Assembly: GCF_030813715.1 (NCBI RefSeq)
Contig: NZ_JAUSUZ010000001.1
Location: forward strand, 6,944,001 to 7,008,000
Direction of reading: 5' to 3'
DNA length: 64,000 bases
Source of the DNA: Catenuloplanes indicus
Lineage (GTDB): Bacteria > Actinomycetota > Actinomycetes > Mycobacteriales > Micromonosporaceae
The notes below the pieces were generated by a model. That model saw nothing but the letters and a program-made list of their open reading frames with translations, was not told the origin of the DNA and did not search any database. Position 1 is the first letter of the stretch, and each line of letters begins with the position of its first letter. Positions 43,961 through 52,205 of this stretch are shown here, piece by piece. The translations under genes and the position numbers were made by a program.

Positions 43961-46276
43961 ATGAGCCGCTCCGACTCGCCAGCCACCGACCCGGCCGGGG
44001 TGCCGCCGCCCCGCCGGATCGGTGGCGCCTACGCGCTGCAGGAGGAGATCGGCGGCGGCGCCACCGGCACGGTCTGGCGTGCCCTCGACTCCTCCACCGG
44101 CGAACAGGTCGCGATCAAGCTGCTGCGCGACGACCTGGCCGGCGAGCCGAAGATCGTCATGCGGTTCGTGCAGGAACGCGCGATCCTGCGCATGCTCCGC
44201 CACCCGCACATCGTCGGCGTCCGCGAGCTGCTCACCGTCGGCTCCTCGCTCGGCCTGGTGATGGACCTGATCCCGGGCGGCAGCCTGCGCCGTCGGCTCC
44301 GCGCCGCCGGCACGCTCCCACCCGCGGAGGCCGCCGTCATCCTCGGCCAGACCGCCGCCGCGCTCAGCCACGCGCACCGCCGCGGCGTCGTCCACCGCGA
44401 CCTGAAGCCGGACAACATCCTGCTCACCAGCCCCGGCGCGGCCGACCCGACGGTCCGGCTCACCGACTTCGGCGTGGCCCGGGTGCTCGACGGCGCCCGG
44501 CTCACGACGACCGGCGCCGTGATCGGCACGGCCGGATACCTCGCCCCCGAGGTGATCGCGGGCGGACGCCCGATGCCGGCCGCCGACGTCTACGCGCTCG
44601 GCATCGTGCTGTTCGAACTCCTGCTGGGCCGGCCCCCGTTCGCCGGCGCCACCCCGTACGCCGCCCTCCACGGCTTCACGCTCCCGCGCCCCGCACCGGT
44701 CCCGCTCCCGGCCTGGCAGATCATCGAATCCTGCCTCGCCTCCGACCCAACCCACCGCCCCACCGCCGCCGAATTGATCGACCGCCTCCGCGCACTCGCC
44801 GACGCCACCGCCGGCCTCCCCGCCCTCGACCCGCTCCACGACTCCCTCACCGACAGCCCTCTCCCCGTCCTGCCTCGCCAGAAGCCCGTCCCGCCGCTTC
44901 CGGGCGGGGCCACCGGCCATCCGGCCACGCCGGGTCACGACGCGGTGATCTCCTCCGCGGCGCCGGGTGAGGAGGCCGCGTTCGCGGCTCTGCCGGGTCA
45001 GGGTGCCACGGTCCCGGCCGCGCTCGCGGCCCTACCCGGCCAGGATGCCGTGGTCCGGGCCGCGCCGGATCAGGACGCGGTGGTCGCCTCCGCGGCGCCG
45101 GGCCAGGAGGCCGCGCTTGCGGCCCTGCCCGGCCAGGATGCCGCGATCCCGGCCGCGCCGGGCCGGATCGCCGAGCCGCCGGTCTCGCCGGGTGCCGGGG
45201 GGAGGACGGTCGGCGGGGGAGATGCCGAGATTCCGCTGCGCGGCGGAAGTCCCCATTCACCCGAGCCGCAACCGGCCGCTGTCGCGTCGGCCTCGGACAC
45301 GAGAGCCGATCCGTCTCGTGCCGGCGGTGACGGCGAGGGCCGTGTCGGTGGCGACGGCCACGGTGACAGCGGCGAGGGCCGCGTCGGTGGCGGTGCCGGT
45401 GGCGATGGCGGTGCGGGTGGCGATGGCGGTGCGGGTGGCGATGGCGGTGCCGGTGGCGATGGCGGTGCGGGTGGCGATGGCGGTGCCGGTGGAGACGGCC
45501 GGAACGGCGACGGTGGCAGCACACCGCGCCGGGCGCGTGGGCGTCGCCGAAGCACGACGTCCGGGGCCGGCGGGACGCTGCGGCGGCGGGTGGCGACGCC
45601 GCTGGCCGGGCTGGCCGCGATCGCGGTGATGGGTGGTGCGGTCGCGCTCGCGATCCGGCACAACGCCGCCGAGCACCACGCGGCCGCGGCGCCGCACTCG
45701 ACCACGCCCGCACCGGTCCCGGTCATCGTGCCGGAGCGCAGCTCGGCACCGGCCGTGCACGCACCGAAACCGCAGCCCGCCACGGCCGGCGCGTCCCCCG
45801 CGCCGACCGGTGCGCCGACCAGCGTGCCGGCCCGGCCGATCGCGCGCACCTCCGCGCCGCCCGTCGCCACCAGTGCGGCCGCCACGCCGGAGGCGGTCAG
45901 TTACACCTGGGGCCCGACCCGCTGCGACTCCGTGATGCAGTGGGCGACCAGCCGCCCGGCCGTGATCCAGACCTGTTACGCGGTCGGCCCGGCCGTCCGC
46001 CTCAGCGGCGTGATCTCCGCGCTCCCGGGCACGTCCGTCGTCGCCTCGCTGCACCTGGTGGAGGAGTCCTCCGGTCGTACCGTGGCCGGTCCCTTCACCT
46101 GCCCGACGGCGACCTTCAGCCGTGAGGACATCCAGCAGGCGTGCGGCGGTTTCGACGCGACCGTGCCACGCGGCCGCCGCTACGCGGTGGTCCAGACCTG
46201 GCGTCCGACCTCGCAGTCCCCGTCCCAGCTCGCCCCCGGCACCGCCCGCACTCAGTTCTTCACCGTGCCGGGCTGA
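43961..46276 (+). CDS. Receptor-type Ser/Thr protein kinase with Gly/Asp repeat linker
   Basis: A 771-residue Hanks-type kinase. Catalytic domain residues 24-285: Gly loop GGGATGTVWR, Lys53 in VAIKLL, HRDLKPDN (Asp147), DFG (169-171) and APE, all intact. A long cytoplasmic linker follows with imperfect repeats of the type PGQDAVV/AAP (about 310-410) and a perfect GGDGGA array, then one membrane helix (about 553-570), a Pro/Ala/Thr-rich stalk and a ~110-residue extracellular domain with four cysteines (TWGPTRCDSVMQW to ACGGFDATVP). It lacks PASTA domains, so the ligand is unknown. ATG at 43961 follows GAAGGAA. No phosphatase neighbour here; a PP2C gene lies 18 kb away. Confidence 0.92.
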   Translation: MSRSDSPATDPAGVPPPRRIGGAYALQEEIGGGATGTVWRALDSSTGEQVAIKLLRDDLAGEPKIVMRFVQERAILRMLRHPHIVGVRELLTVGSSLGLVMDLIPGGSLRRRLRAAGTLPPAEAAVILGQTAAALSHAHRRGVVHRDLKPDNILLTSPGAADPTVRLTDFGVARVLDGARLTTTGAVIGTAGYLAPEVIAGGRPMPAADVYALGIVLFELLLGRPPFAGATPYAALHGFTLPRPAPVPLPAWQIIESCLASDPTHRPTAAELIDRLRALADATAGLPALDPLHDSLTDSPLPVLPRQKPVPPLPGGATGHPATPGHDAVISSAAPGEEAAFAALPGQGATVPAALAALPGQDAVVRAAPDQDAVVASAAPGQEAALAALPGQDAAIPAAPGRIAEPPVSPGAGGRTVGGGDAEIPLRGGSPHSPEPQPAAVASASDTRADPSRAGGDGEGRVGGDGHGDSGEGRVGGGAGGDGGAGGDGGAGGDGGAGGDGGAGGDGGAGGDGRNGDGGSTPRRARGRRRSTTSGAGGTLRRRVATPLAGLAAIAVMGGAVALAIRHNAAEHHAAAAPHSTTPAPVPVIVPERSSAPAVHAPKPQPATAGASPAPTGAPTSVPARPIARTSAPPVATSAAATPEAVSYTWGPTRCDSVMQWATSRPAVIQTCYAVGPAVRLSGVISALPGTSVVASLHLVEESSGRTVAGPFTCPTATFSREDIQQACGGFDATVPRGRRYAVVQTWRPTSQSPSQLAPGTARTQFFTVPG
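45398..45487 (+). repeat. 18-bp in-frame tandem repeat inside the kinase gene
   Basis: Five copies of ggtggcgatggcggtgcs (18 bp) encode (GGDGGA)5 in the juxtamembrane linker. Copy number is likely to vary between strains by slippage, changing linker length without breaking the frame. Confidence 0.92.
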
Positions 46277-46360
46277 TCCGGCCGCGCGGCCGGCCGCTGT
46301 CTCGCGCATGTTCGGGCGCGCAGCGCCCGTGCCCGGGATCGGGGTGGATGACCGGCCCGA

Positions 46361-47395
46361 TCAGGCGGAGTCGCGGATGATCAGGCTGGGCTGGAAGATG
46401 ACCGAGCGGGGAAGACGGCCGGGGTCGTCGATCGTGGCGAGCAGCAGGCGAGCCATCTCCGCGGACATCTCCTCGACCGGCTGCCGGACCGTGGTCAGGC
46501 GCGGGCGGCAGGCCAGGGCCGCGCTGCTGTCGTCGAAGCCGACCACCGCGATGTCGTCCGGCACCCGGCGCCCGTGCTCGTGCAGCGTGGCCAGCACACC
46601 CTCGGCCATCACGTCGCTGGCCACGAACAGGCCGTCCAGGTCCGGGTGCCCGGCCAGCAGGTCGTGCGTGACGCGTTCGGCCTGGGCGCGGGTGAAGTCG
46701 CCCTCCACGAACGGCGCGCCCGGTCCGGCCGCGGCCAGGAAGCCGTCGTGCCGGTCGTGGCCGGCCTGCGTGTCGAGCGGGCCGCTGACCGTGCCGATCC
46801 GGGTCCGGCCGAGCGACCGCAGGTGCGCGACCGCGAGCCGCGCCCCGGCCCGCTGATCGACGTCGGTGTGGCTGAGCGGCACCGGGTAGCCCGGCCGGGC
46901 GGACATCACGGTCGGGATGGACAGGTCGGAGAGCTGCCGCGGGATGGGGTCCTCGCTGTGACTGGAGATCAGCAGGACGCCGTCCACGTGGCCCTGCCGC
47001 AGGTAGCGCACGACCAGGTGATGCGCGGGCGGGTCAGCCGGGATGATCACCAGGTGGATGCCACGCGGGCGGAGCACCTCCTGCGCGCCCGCGGTCACCC
47101 GGCCGAAGAACGGGTCCGTGAAGACCCGGTTCAGGAACGGCGCCTCGTACTCCCGGTCCGGCTCGGAGATGACCAGCGCGATCGAGTTCGTGCTGCGGGT
47201 GACCAGCGAGCGCGCGGCCAGGTTCGGCACGTACCCGATCTCGTTGATCGCGCGCTCGACCGCGGCCCGGATCCGCGGGTCGACCGTGGGCACCGCGTTG
47301 ATCACCCGCGACACCGTGGCCCGGGAGACACCGGCGACCTCGGCTACCTCCTCCAGTGTGGGCGGACGGGACTCGGGCGAGGACCGGCGCGACAT
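46361..47395 (-). CDS. LacI-family transcriptional regulator (CebR/BglR-like)
   Basis: A 344-residue repressor: N-terminal helix-turn-helix LEEVAEVAGVSRATVSRVINA with the hinge helix YVPNLAARSL, and a periplasmic-binding-protein-like sugar-sensing domain (about 70-344). It lies downstream of the GH16 and DUF1996 genes on the same strand, and two GAGCGCTC-type palindromes resembling the CebR operator (TGGGAGCGCTCCCA) flank the GH16 promoter, so it probably represses those beta-glucan-degrading genes until a glucan oligosaccharide binds. It is separated from DUF1996 by a large hairpin, so it may have its own promoter. ATG at 47395; no strong ribosome site. Confidence 0.92.
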   Translation of the reverse strand: MSRRSSPESRPPTLEEVAEVAGVSRATVSRVINAVPTVDPRIRAAVERAINEIGYVPNLAARSLVTRSTNSIALVISEPDREYEAPFLNRVFTDPFFGRVTAGAQEVLRPRGIHLVIIPADPPAHHLVVRYLRQGHVDGVLLISSHSEDPIPRQLSDLSIPTVMSARPGYPVPLSHTDVDQRAGARLAVAHLRSLGRTRIGTVSGPLDTQAGHDRHDGFLAAAGPGAPFVEGDFTRAQAERVTHDLLAGHPDLDGLFVASDVMAEGVLATLHEHGRRVPDDIAVVGFDDSSAALACRPRLTTVRQPVEEMSAEMARLLLATIDDPGRLPRSVIFQPSLIIRDSA

Positions 47396-47418
47396 GAACG
47401 TCTTTATACACCGGGCGA

Positions 47419-47481
47419 GCGCTCCGCTCCGTACCGTCGAAGGTCTTTCAAAAGATCTTCCGACGGTACGGAGCGGAGCGC
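47419..47481. terminator. Large perfect hairpin between DUF1996 gene and lacI-like gene
   Basis: A perfect 21-bp inverted repeat (47419-47439, 47461-47481) whose 21-base loop itself contains the near-palindrome TCTTTCAAAAGA (47444-47455). It begins 11 bases past the DUF1996 stop, so it probably ends or attenuates that transcript; the loop palindrome could alternatively be an operator for the regulator starting 24 bases beyond. Confidence 0.75.
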
Positions 47482-47491
47482 GGAACGACCG

Positions 47492-48754
47492 TCAGGGACG
47501 CCCGTCGGCACCGCACTTGATGATCGGGCGGATGCAGTCGTTGACCCGCCGGGCCATCTCCGCCTCCGGCCAGGCGTTGAAGAAGTCGCCGTGCATCGTG
47601 AACCCGCCGCCGGACGCGAGCCGCAGCCGCGCCGGGTCACCGTTCACCGGGTAGCGCAGCACCTGCCGCAGCTTCGGCACCGCGACCGGGTGCGTCGCCG
47701 GGCAGGCCTGGTTCACCGGGTACGCCATGTGCGACTTGTGGTCCGGCGAGTCCAGGTCCCGGCCGTTCCAGCACTGCGGGAAGTCCAGGTAGGACTCCAG
47801 CATCGTGCCGGACGGGCAGTTCACGAAGTCGTGCGACGCGCCCACGTGCCCGGCGTGCAGGCAGGACCAGCGCGAGATCGTGTTGTCGCCCGGCCCGGTC
47901 GCGCGCGCGTTCCCGGCCACGATCCGCAGGCCCAGCGGGATCGGCTGGGTGTTCGCGATGATGTCGTCCCGGACGCCCTCGCCCAGGTAGTAGAACGTGA
48001 CGATGGTCGGCTCGACCGGCACGTCGTCCTGGTACAGCGTCGGCACCCAGTACGAGCTCTTGTCCTCCCGCGGGTTGCAGGTGGTCTGCGAGTTGAGCAG
48101 GTCGGCCAGGTTCGTCATCGCGTTCGTGACCGTGGCGCCGAAGAAGCTGTGCATGTGCGACGCGCCGGGCAGCCCGGGGAAGATGATCGGGTCGTCCGGC
48201 AGCCGGTGCGAGTACGGGCAGTCGGCCAGGAACTCCGCGACCCGCACCACGTTCGGCGGCAGCGACGTGGCCGGTGCCCCGCCCGCGCCGAAGACCTCGA
48301 ACTCCCAGAGCGAGACGCCGTACGCGGTGCCCCGCGCGGTGGTGTACACCCGCACGTACCGCCCGGTGCCGTTGATCGTGATGTTCTGGCTGCCGCCGGT
48401 CGCGTTCGCGGCCGTGTGCACCGTGGTCCAGGCGTTGCCGTCGTTCGACACCTGGAGCTGGAAGCCGCGCGCGTACGCCGCCTCCCAGCTCAGCGCGACC
48501 CGGGTGATCGTGGCGGACGCGCCCAGGTCGACGCGCAGCCACTGCGGGTCGGCCGCGGCGGACGACCAGCGGGTGCCGCCGTTGCCGTCCACGGCCGCGC
48601 TCGCCGGGAACGCCCCGGACTCGACGGACGAGGCCGCCGCGGTACGCCCCCGGGAGAGCAGCGCCTCGGCCGCGCTCGCGGTGGCGGAGGTGACGATCAG
48701 GTAGGTGCTCAGCAGGCCCAGCAGCGCGACCCCGAGCGTGAGCAGACGTTTCAT
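47492..48754 (-). CDS. Secreted DUF1996 protein with discoidin (F5/8 type C) domain
   Basis: A 420-residue secreted protein: signal peptide (about 1-28), an F5/8-type C/CBM32-like domain (about 35-160; ESGAFPASAAVDGNGGTRWS, WLRVDLG, YVRVYTTARGT), then a DUF1996 domain (about 168-410; ADCPYSHRLPDDPIIFPG, SHMHSFFG, YWVPTLY, SCLHAGHV, LDFPQCWNGRDLDSPDHKSH). DUF1996 is common in fungi and actinomycetes beside carbohydrate-active enzymes, function unproven. Starts 15 bases after the GH16 gene, so one operon; the discoidin domains of the two are close to identical in places, suggesting recent duplication. Confidence 0.9.
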   Translation of the reverse strand: MKRLLTLGVALLGLLSTYLIVTSATASAAEALLSRGRTAAASSVESGAFPASAAVDGNGGTRWSSAAADPQWLRVDLGASATITRVALSWEAAYARGFQLQVSNDGNAWTTVHTAANATGGSQNITINGTGRYVRVYTTARGTAYGVSLWEFEVFGAGGAPATSLPPNVVRVAEFLADCPYSHRLPDDPIIFPGLPGASHMHSFFGATVTNAMTNLADLLNSQTTCNPREDKSSYWVPTLYQDDVPVEPTIVTFYYLGEGVRDDIIANTQPIPLGLRIVAGNARATGPGDNTISRWSCLHAGHVGASHDFVNCPSGTMLESYLDFPQCWNGRDLDSPDHKSHMAYPVNQACPATHPVAVPKLRQVLRYPVNGDPARLRLASGGGFTMHGDFFNAWPEAEMARRVNDCIRPIIKCGADGRP

Positions 48755-48769
48755 GTGCGGTGCCCTCCC

Positions 48770-50458
48770 TTACTGGTAGACGCGGACGTAGTCGACGTAC
48801 ATCCGGGACGGGAACGGCGTGGTGGCGTCCACCGGGCCGGGGAAGTCACCGCCGACCGCGAGGTTGAGGATCAGGTAGAACTGGTGGTCGAAGACCCACG
48901 GGCCACGCGTGGACTCGACCGTCGCCTTGTCGGCCGTGAAGACCAGCCGTCCGTCCAGGAAGAAGCGGATGCCCTTGCTGTCCCACTCCGCGGCCCAGAC
49001 GTGGAAGTCCTGCGACAGGTCCACGGTGGCGTATTTCTGCCCGTACCCGGCGGCACCGTTGTAGGCCGGTGCGTGCAGCGTGGAGTACGCCTCGGAGGTG
49101 TTGCGGCCGAGGACCTCCATGATGTCGATCTCGCCGTTGTACGGCCACGGCCGCCCGGTGAGGAAGTCCGCGCCCATCATCCAGAACGCCGGCCACAGCC
49201 CGTTGCCCTTCGGCACCTTGACCCGCGCCTCGATCCGGCCGTACTGCACATGGAACGTGTTGCTGGTGTTCATCCGGTGCGAGGTGTAGTCACGGCCGCC
49301 CGCGGTCTGCCGCCGCGCCTCCAGGACCAGCACGCCGGTGCCGTCCAGCGACGCGTTCTCGTTGTTCGTGTAGAACTGGACCTCGTTGTTCTGCCCGGTG
49401 CCCGGGTCGATCGTCCACTTCGCCGGGTCCGGCTTGCCGCCCGCGGCGCCGGTGAACTCGTCCGACCAGACCAGCCGGGTCGCCGGGAAGACCGGGTCGG
49501 CCGGCTGCGGCGGGAGCGGTACCGGGTCGCCGCCGGTGCCGTACACCTGGAACTCGTGGAGCGAGTAGCCGTAACCGTTCGACCGCGCGGTGCCGTAGAC
49601 CCGCACGTACCGCCCGGTGCCGCTGACGGTCAGCGTCTCCTTGAAGCCGCGCCCGGCCGTGGTCGAGTAGACGCTGGTCCACGCGGTGCCGTCGGCGCTG
49701 GTCTGGATCTGGTACGCGGTGGCGTACGCCGGGTCCCACTGCAGCACCACCCGCTGGATCTGCGCGGTGGCACCCAGGTCGACCGCGATCCAGCCCGGGT
49801 CGACCCAGCCGTTCGCCGCGCTGGTCGCCCACCGGCTCGCCGGGTCGTTGTCGAAGGCCTTGTCCGGCGTGCACTCCCAGCAGCTGCCGTCGCTCTGGCT
49901 GGTCGACGCGGTGCCCGGCTTCCGGTACGACAGCAGCGTGGACGTGCCCGCCGTGCCGCCGTCGCCGAACGCCTGGAACTCCCACAGCGAGACGCCCCAC
50001 TGCGTGGCCCGGGCCGTGGCGAGCAGCCGCAGGTAACGTCCGGTGCCGGTGACCGCGATGCTCTGATCCCCGCCGGCCTGCTGACTCGCGCCGTGGATCG
50101 TGGTCCAGGCGTTGCCGTCCGCGCTGGTCTGGAGCTGGAACGCGGACGCGTACGCCGCCTCCCAGCGCAGCGCGACCCGGCTGATCGTGACGGACGCGCC
50201 CAGGTCGACGCGCAGCCATTGCGGGTCCGCGGCCGCGGACGACCAGCGGGTGCCGGCGTCCCCGTCCACGGCCGCACTCGCCGGGAACGCGCCGGACTCG
50301 GTGGACGAGGCGGTGACCGGCCGGCCCTGGGACAGCAGCGTCTCCGCTCGGGCGGGCACGCCGGCCCGGGCGGCCGGGCCGGCGACGACGAGGTAGCCGC
50401 CGAGCAGGGCGGCGACGGCAGCGGCGATCCCGGCCGCGCGCCATCGGGGTGGGGGCAT
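48770..50458 (-). CDS. Secreted GH16 beta-glucanase with two discoidin domains
   Basis: A 562-residue secreted enzyme: signal peptide (about 1-33), two F5/8-type C/CBM32-like domains (about 38-170 and 178-320), a Pro-rich joint and a GH16 catalytic domain (about 335-562) with GEIDIMEVLG carrying the nucleophile and acid/base Glu (E-x-D-x-x-E), WPAFWMMG, and WDSKGIRFFLDG. The domain is of the laminarinase (endo-beta-1,3-glucanase) type. First gene of the operon with DUF1996. ATG at 50458 with GGAGGAGTT upstream. Regulated probably by the LacI-type protein through operators at 50508-50519 and 50576-50589. Confidence 0.93.
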   Translation of the reverse strand: MPPPRWRAAGIAAAVAALLGGYLVVAGPAARAGVPARAETLLSQGRPVTASSTESGAFPASAAVDGDAGTRWSSAAADPQWLRVDLGASVTISRVALRWEAAYASAFQLQTSADGNAWTTIHGASQQAGGDQSIAVTGTGRYLRLLATARATQWGVSLWEFQAFGDGGTAGTSTLLSYRKPGTASTSQSDGSCWECTPDKAFDNDPASRWATSAANGWVDPGWIAVDLGATAQIQRVVLQWDPAYATAYQIQTSADGTAWTSVYSTTAGRGFKETLTVSGTGRYVRVYGTARSNGYGYSLHEFQVYGTGGDPVPLPPQPADPVFPATRLVWSDEFTGAAGGKPDPAKWTIDPGTGQNNEVQFYTNNENASLDGTGVLVLEARRQTAGGRDYTSHRMNTSNTFHVQYGRIEARVKVPKGNGLWPAFWMMGADFLTGRPWPYNGEIDIMEVLGRNTSEAYSTLHAPAYNGAAGYGQKYATVDLSQDFHVWAAEWDSKGIRFFLDGRLVFTADKATVESTRGPWVFDHQFYLILNLAVGGDFPGPVDATTPFPSRMYVDYVRVYQ

Positions 50459-50507
50459 GAGAACTCCTCCGGGGTGCGGATGTCGGCGGTGTTTCTGGGA
50501 TGTGTCG

Positions 50508-50519
50508 GAGAGCGCTCTC
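50508..50519. promoter_or_regulatory. CebR-like operator 1, at the GH16 transcription start
   Basis: Perfect 12-bp palindrome gagagcgctctc just downstream of the candidate -10 element, where a bound LacI-type repressor would block transcription. Confidence 0.65.
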
Positions 50520-50525
50520 TTGTCC

Positions 50526-50557
50526 AGTACTGTGACGGTGCGCACCGGGCATGTCAA
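50526..50557 (-). promoter_or_regulatory. Candidate promoter of the GH16-DUF1996 operon
   Basis: On the minus strand a perfect -35 TTGACA (50557-50552) and a weak -10 around CAGTACT (50532-50526), spacing 18-19. Operators lie on both sides. Confidence 0.55.
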
Positions 50558-50575
50558 TAGCTATGAGTCGATATC

Positions 50576-50589
50576 GGGGAGCGCTCTCC
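50576..50589. promoter_or_regulatory. CebR-like operator 2, upstream of the GH16 promoter
   Basis: GGGGAGCGCTCTCC matches 11 of 14 positions of TGGGAGCGCTCCCA and lies ~19 bases upstream of the -35 element. It could also affect the divergent reductase gene. Confidence 0.6.
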
Positions 50590-50647
50590 TGGGTGCCTGA
50601 TCCGGATCCCGCTGCCGCCGGCCCGCCGGGCGGGCATGATTGCGGGC

Positions 50648-51679
50648 ATGGCTACCGAGTCGCAGCAGGGCGTCTACGTCAACCCCACCGGCGAGTTCGA
50701 CCGCGACCAGCGGTACATCACCACCCGGATCACCCGCGACGGCGCCGAGGGCTGGCCGGTCGAACCCGGTCGTTACCGCCTGATCGTCAGCCGCGCGTGC
50801 CCGTGGGCCAACCGGTCGATCATCGTCCGCCGCCTCCTCGGTCTCGAGGACGTCATCTCGATGGGCATCGCCGGCCCGACCCACGACGCCCGCAGCTGGA
50901 CGTTCGACCTCGACCCCGGCGGCGTCGACCCGGTCCTCAAGATCGAGCGCCTCCAGGAGGCGTTCTTCAAGCGCGTCCCGGACTACCCCCGCGGCATCAC
51001 GGTGCCGGCCATCGTCGACGTCCCCACCGGCCAGGTCGTGACGAACGACTTCCCCCAGATCACGCTGGACATGTCGCTGGAGTGGGCGCAGTTCCACCGC
51101 CCCGGCGCACCGATGCTCTACCCCGAGGACCTGCGCACCGAGATCGACGAGGTCAATCGCCGGGTGTTCAAGGAGGTGAACAACGGCGTCTACCGCTGCG
51201 GTTTCGCCGGCACCCAGGAGGCCTACGAGTCCGCCTACACCCGTCTCTTCGACACGCTGGACTGGCTGTCGTCCCGGCTGGAGTCACAGCGCTACCTGGT
51301 CGGCGACACCATCACCGAGGCCGACGTGCGCCTGTTCACCACGCTGGCCCGCTTCGACGCGGTCTACCACGGTCACTTCAAGTGCAACCGCAGCAAACTC
51401 TCCGAGATGCCGGTGCTGTGGGCCTATGCCCGCGACCTCTTCCAGACCCCCGGCTTCGGCGACACCACCGACTTCGTCCACATCAAGCGCCACTACTACG
51501 AGGTCCACCGCGACATCAACCCCACCGGCATCGTCCCGGCCGGTCCCGACCTCTCCAACTGGCTCACCCCGCACGGCCGCGAGTCACTCGGCGGCCGCCC
51601 CTTCGGCGACGGCACCCCTCCCGGGCCGCCCTCGGCCGCGGAGACCGTCCCCGCCGGACACAACCCACTGTCCGCCTGA
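50648..51679 (+). CDS. Glutathionyl-hydroquinone reductase-like protein (Xi-class GST)
   Basis: A 343-residue protein of the Xi-class glutathione transferase/ECM4-YqjG family. The catalytic Cys51 is in SRACPWANRS; ITLDMSLEW and the C-terminal helical domain (YLVGDTITEADVRLFTTLAR; RHYYEVHRDINPTGIVPAGP) are characteristic. These enzymes remove glutathione from glutathionyl-hydroquinones by thiol exchange; actinobacteria mainly make mycothiol, so the physiological thiol here is probably mycothiol (inference). ATG at 50648 (weak ribosome site). Divergent from the GH16 gene. Confidence 0.92.
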   Translation: MATESQQGVYVNPTGEFDRDQRYITTRITRDGAEGWPVEPGRYRLIVSRACPWANRSIIVRRLLGLEDVISMGIAGPTHDARSWTFDLDPGGVDPVLKIERLQEAFFKRVPDYPRGITVPAIVDVPTGQVVTNDFPQITLDMSLEWAQFHRPGAPMLYPEDLRTEIDEVNRRVFKEVNNGVYRCGFAGTQEAYESAYTRLFDTLDWLSSRLESQRYLVGDTITEADVRLFTTLARFDAVYHGHFKCNRSKLSEMPVLWAYARDLFQTPGFGDTTDFVHIKRHYYEVHRDINPTGIVPAGPDLSNWLTPHGRESLGGRPFGDGTPPGPPSAAETVPAGHNPLSA

Positions 51680-51694
51680 CGGTCCCGGACACCC

Positions 51695-51733
51695 GTGGTT
51701 CCCTTGCCGCTGCCCGGCCGGCAAGGGAACCAC
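51695..51733 (+). terminator. Hairpin terminator after the reductase gene
   Basis: Perfect 15-bp inverted repeat (51695-51709, 51719-51733), 9-base loop, 16 bases past the stop codon. Confidence 0.82.
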
Positions 51734-51806
51734 CCTCCACGCCGGATCCAGCGGGGGAGGAGCGACCCGGCGACGACCGGTGCCCACAGGAGCGACTCTG
51801 CTGCGC

Positions 51807-51970
51807 GTTCCGCGGCTCACCCTCGCCGTTCTGGCTGACCCTTGCCGTTCTCCGCCTAGCCCTTGCCGTTCTGCGGCTGACCCTTGCCGTTCCGCGGCTC
51901 ACCCTCGCCGTTCCGGCTCACCCTCGCCGTTCCGCGGGTGACCCTTGCCGTTCCGCCGCTCACCCTTGCG
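51807..51970. repeat. 19/21-bp degenerate tandem repeat, about 8 units
   Basis: Units of the form gttccgcggctcaccctcgcc, alternating 19 and 21 bases. Intergenic, between the reductase terminator and the next array. An open frame crosses it but the product is pure low complexity, so I do not call a gene. Confidence 0.88.
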
Positions 51971-51985
51971 CGCCTGACCTTGCTG

Positions 51986-52120
51986 GCCGTGGTCGTGCTG
52001 CCCGTGGTTGTGCTGCCCGCGGTTGTGCTTGCCGCACTCGTGCTGCCCGCGGTCGTGTTGCCCGTGGTCGTGCTGCCCGTGGTCGTGCTGCCCGTGGTCG
52101 TGCTGGTCGCGGTCGTGCTG
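51986..52120. repeat. 15-bp tandem repeat, 9 units
   Basis: Consecutive 15-mers close to cccgtggtcgtgctg, three of them identical (52061-52105). Would encode VVVLP pentapeptides on the plus strand, but no ribosome site, start or conserved protein supports translation. Confidence 0.9.
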
Positions 52121-52205
52121 CGGCCATCGGGCGCTCCGCGCCCGAAATTTCGCGATATCTCACCCGGGTCGGGGGCGCCACCGCCCACGAACGACGCCGC
52201 TCAGC

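Noticed and set aside
46574-50560. A 1,328-codon open frame antisense to the lacI, DUF1996 and GH16 genes
   Set aside because: Composition is Arg/Gly/Val-rich with no domain; the opposite strand holds three clear genes with ribosome sites.
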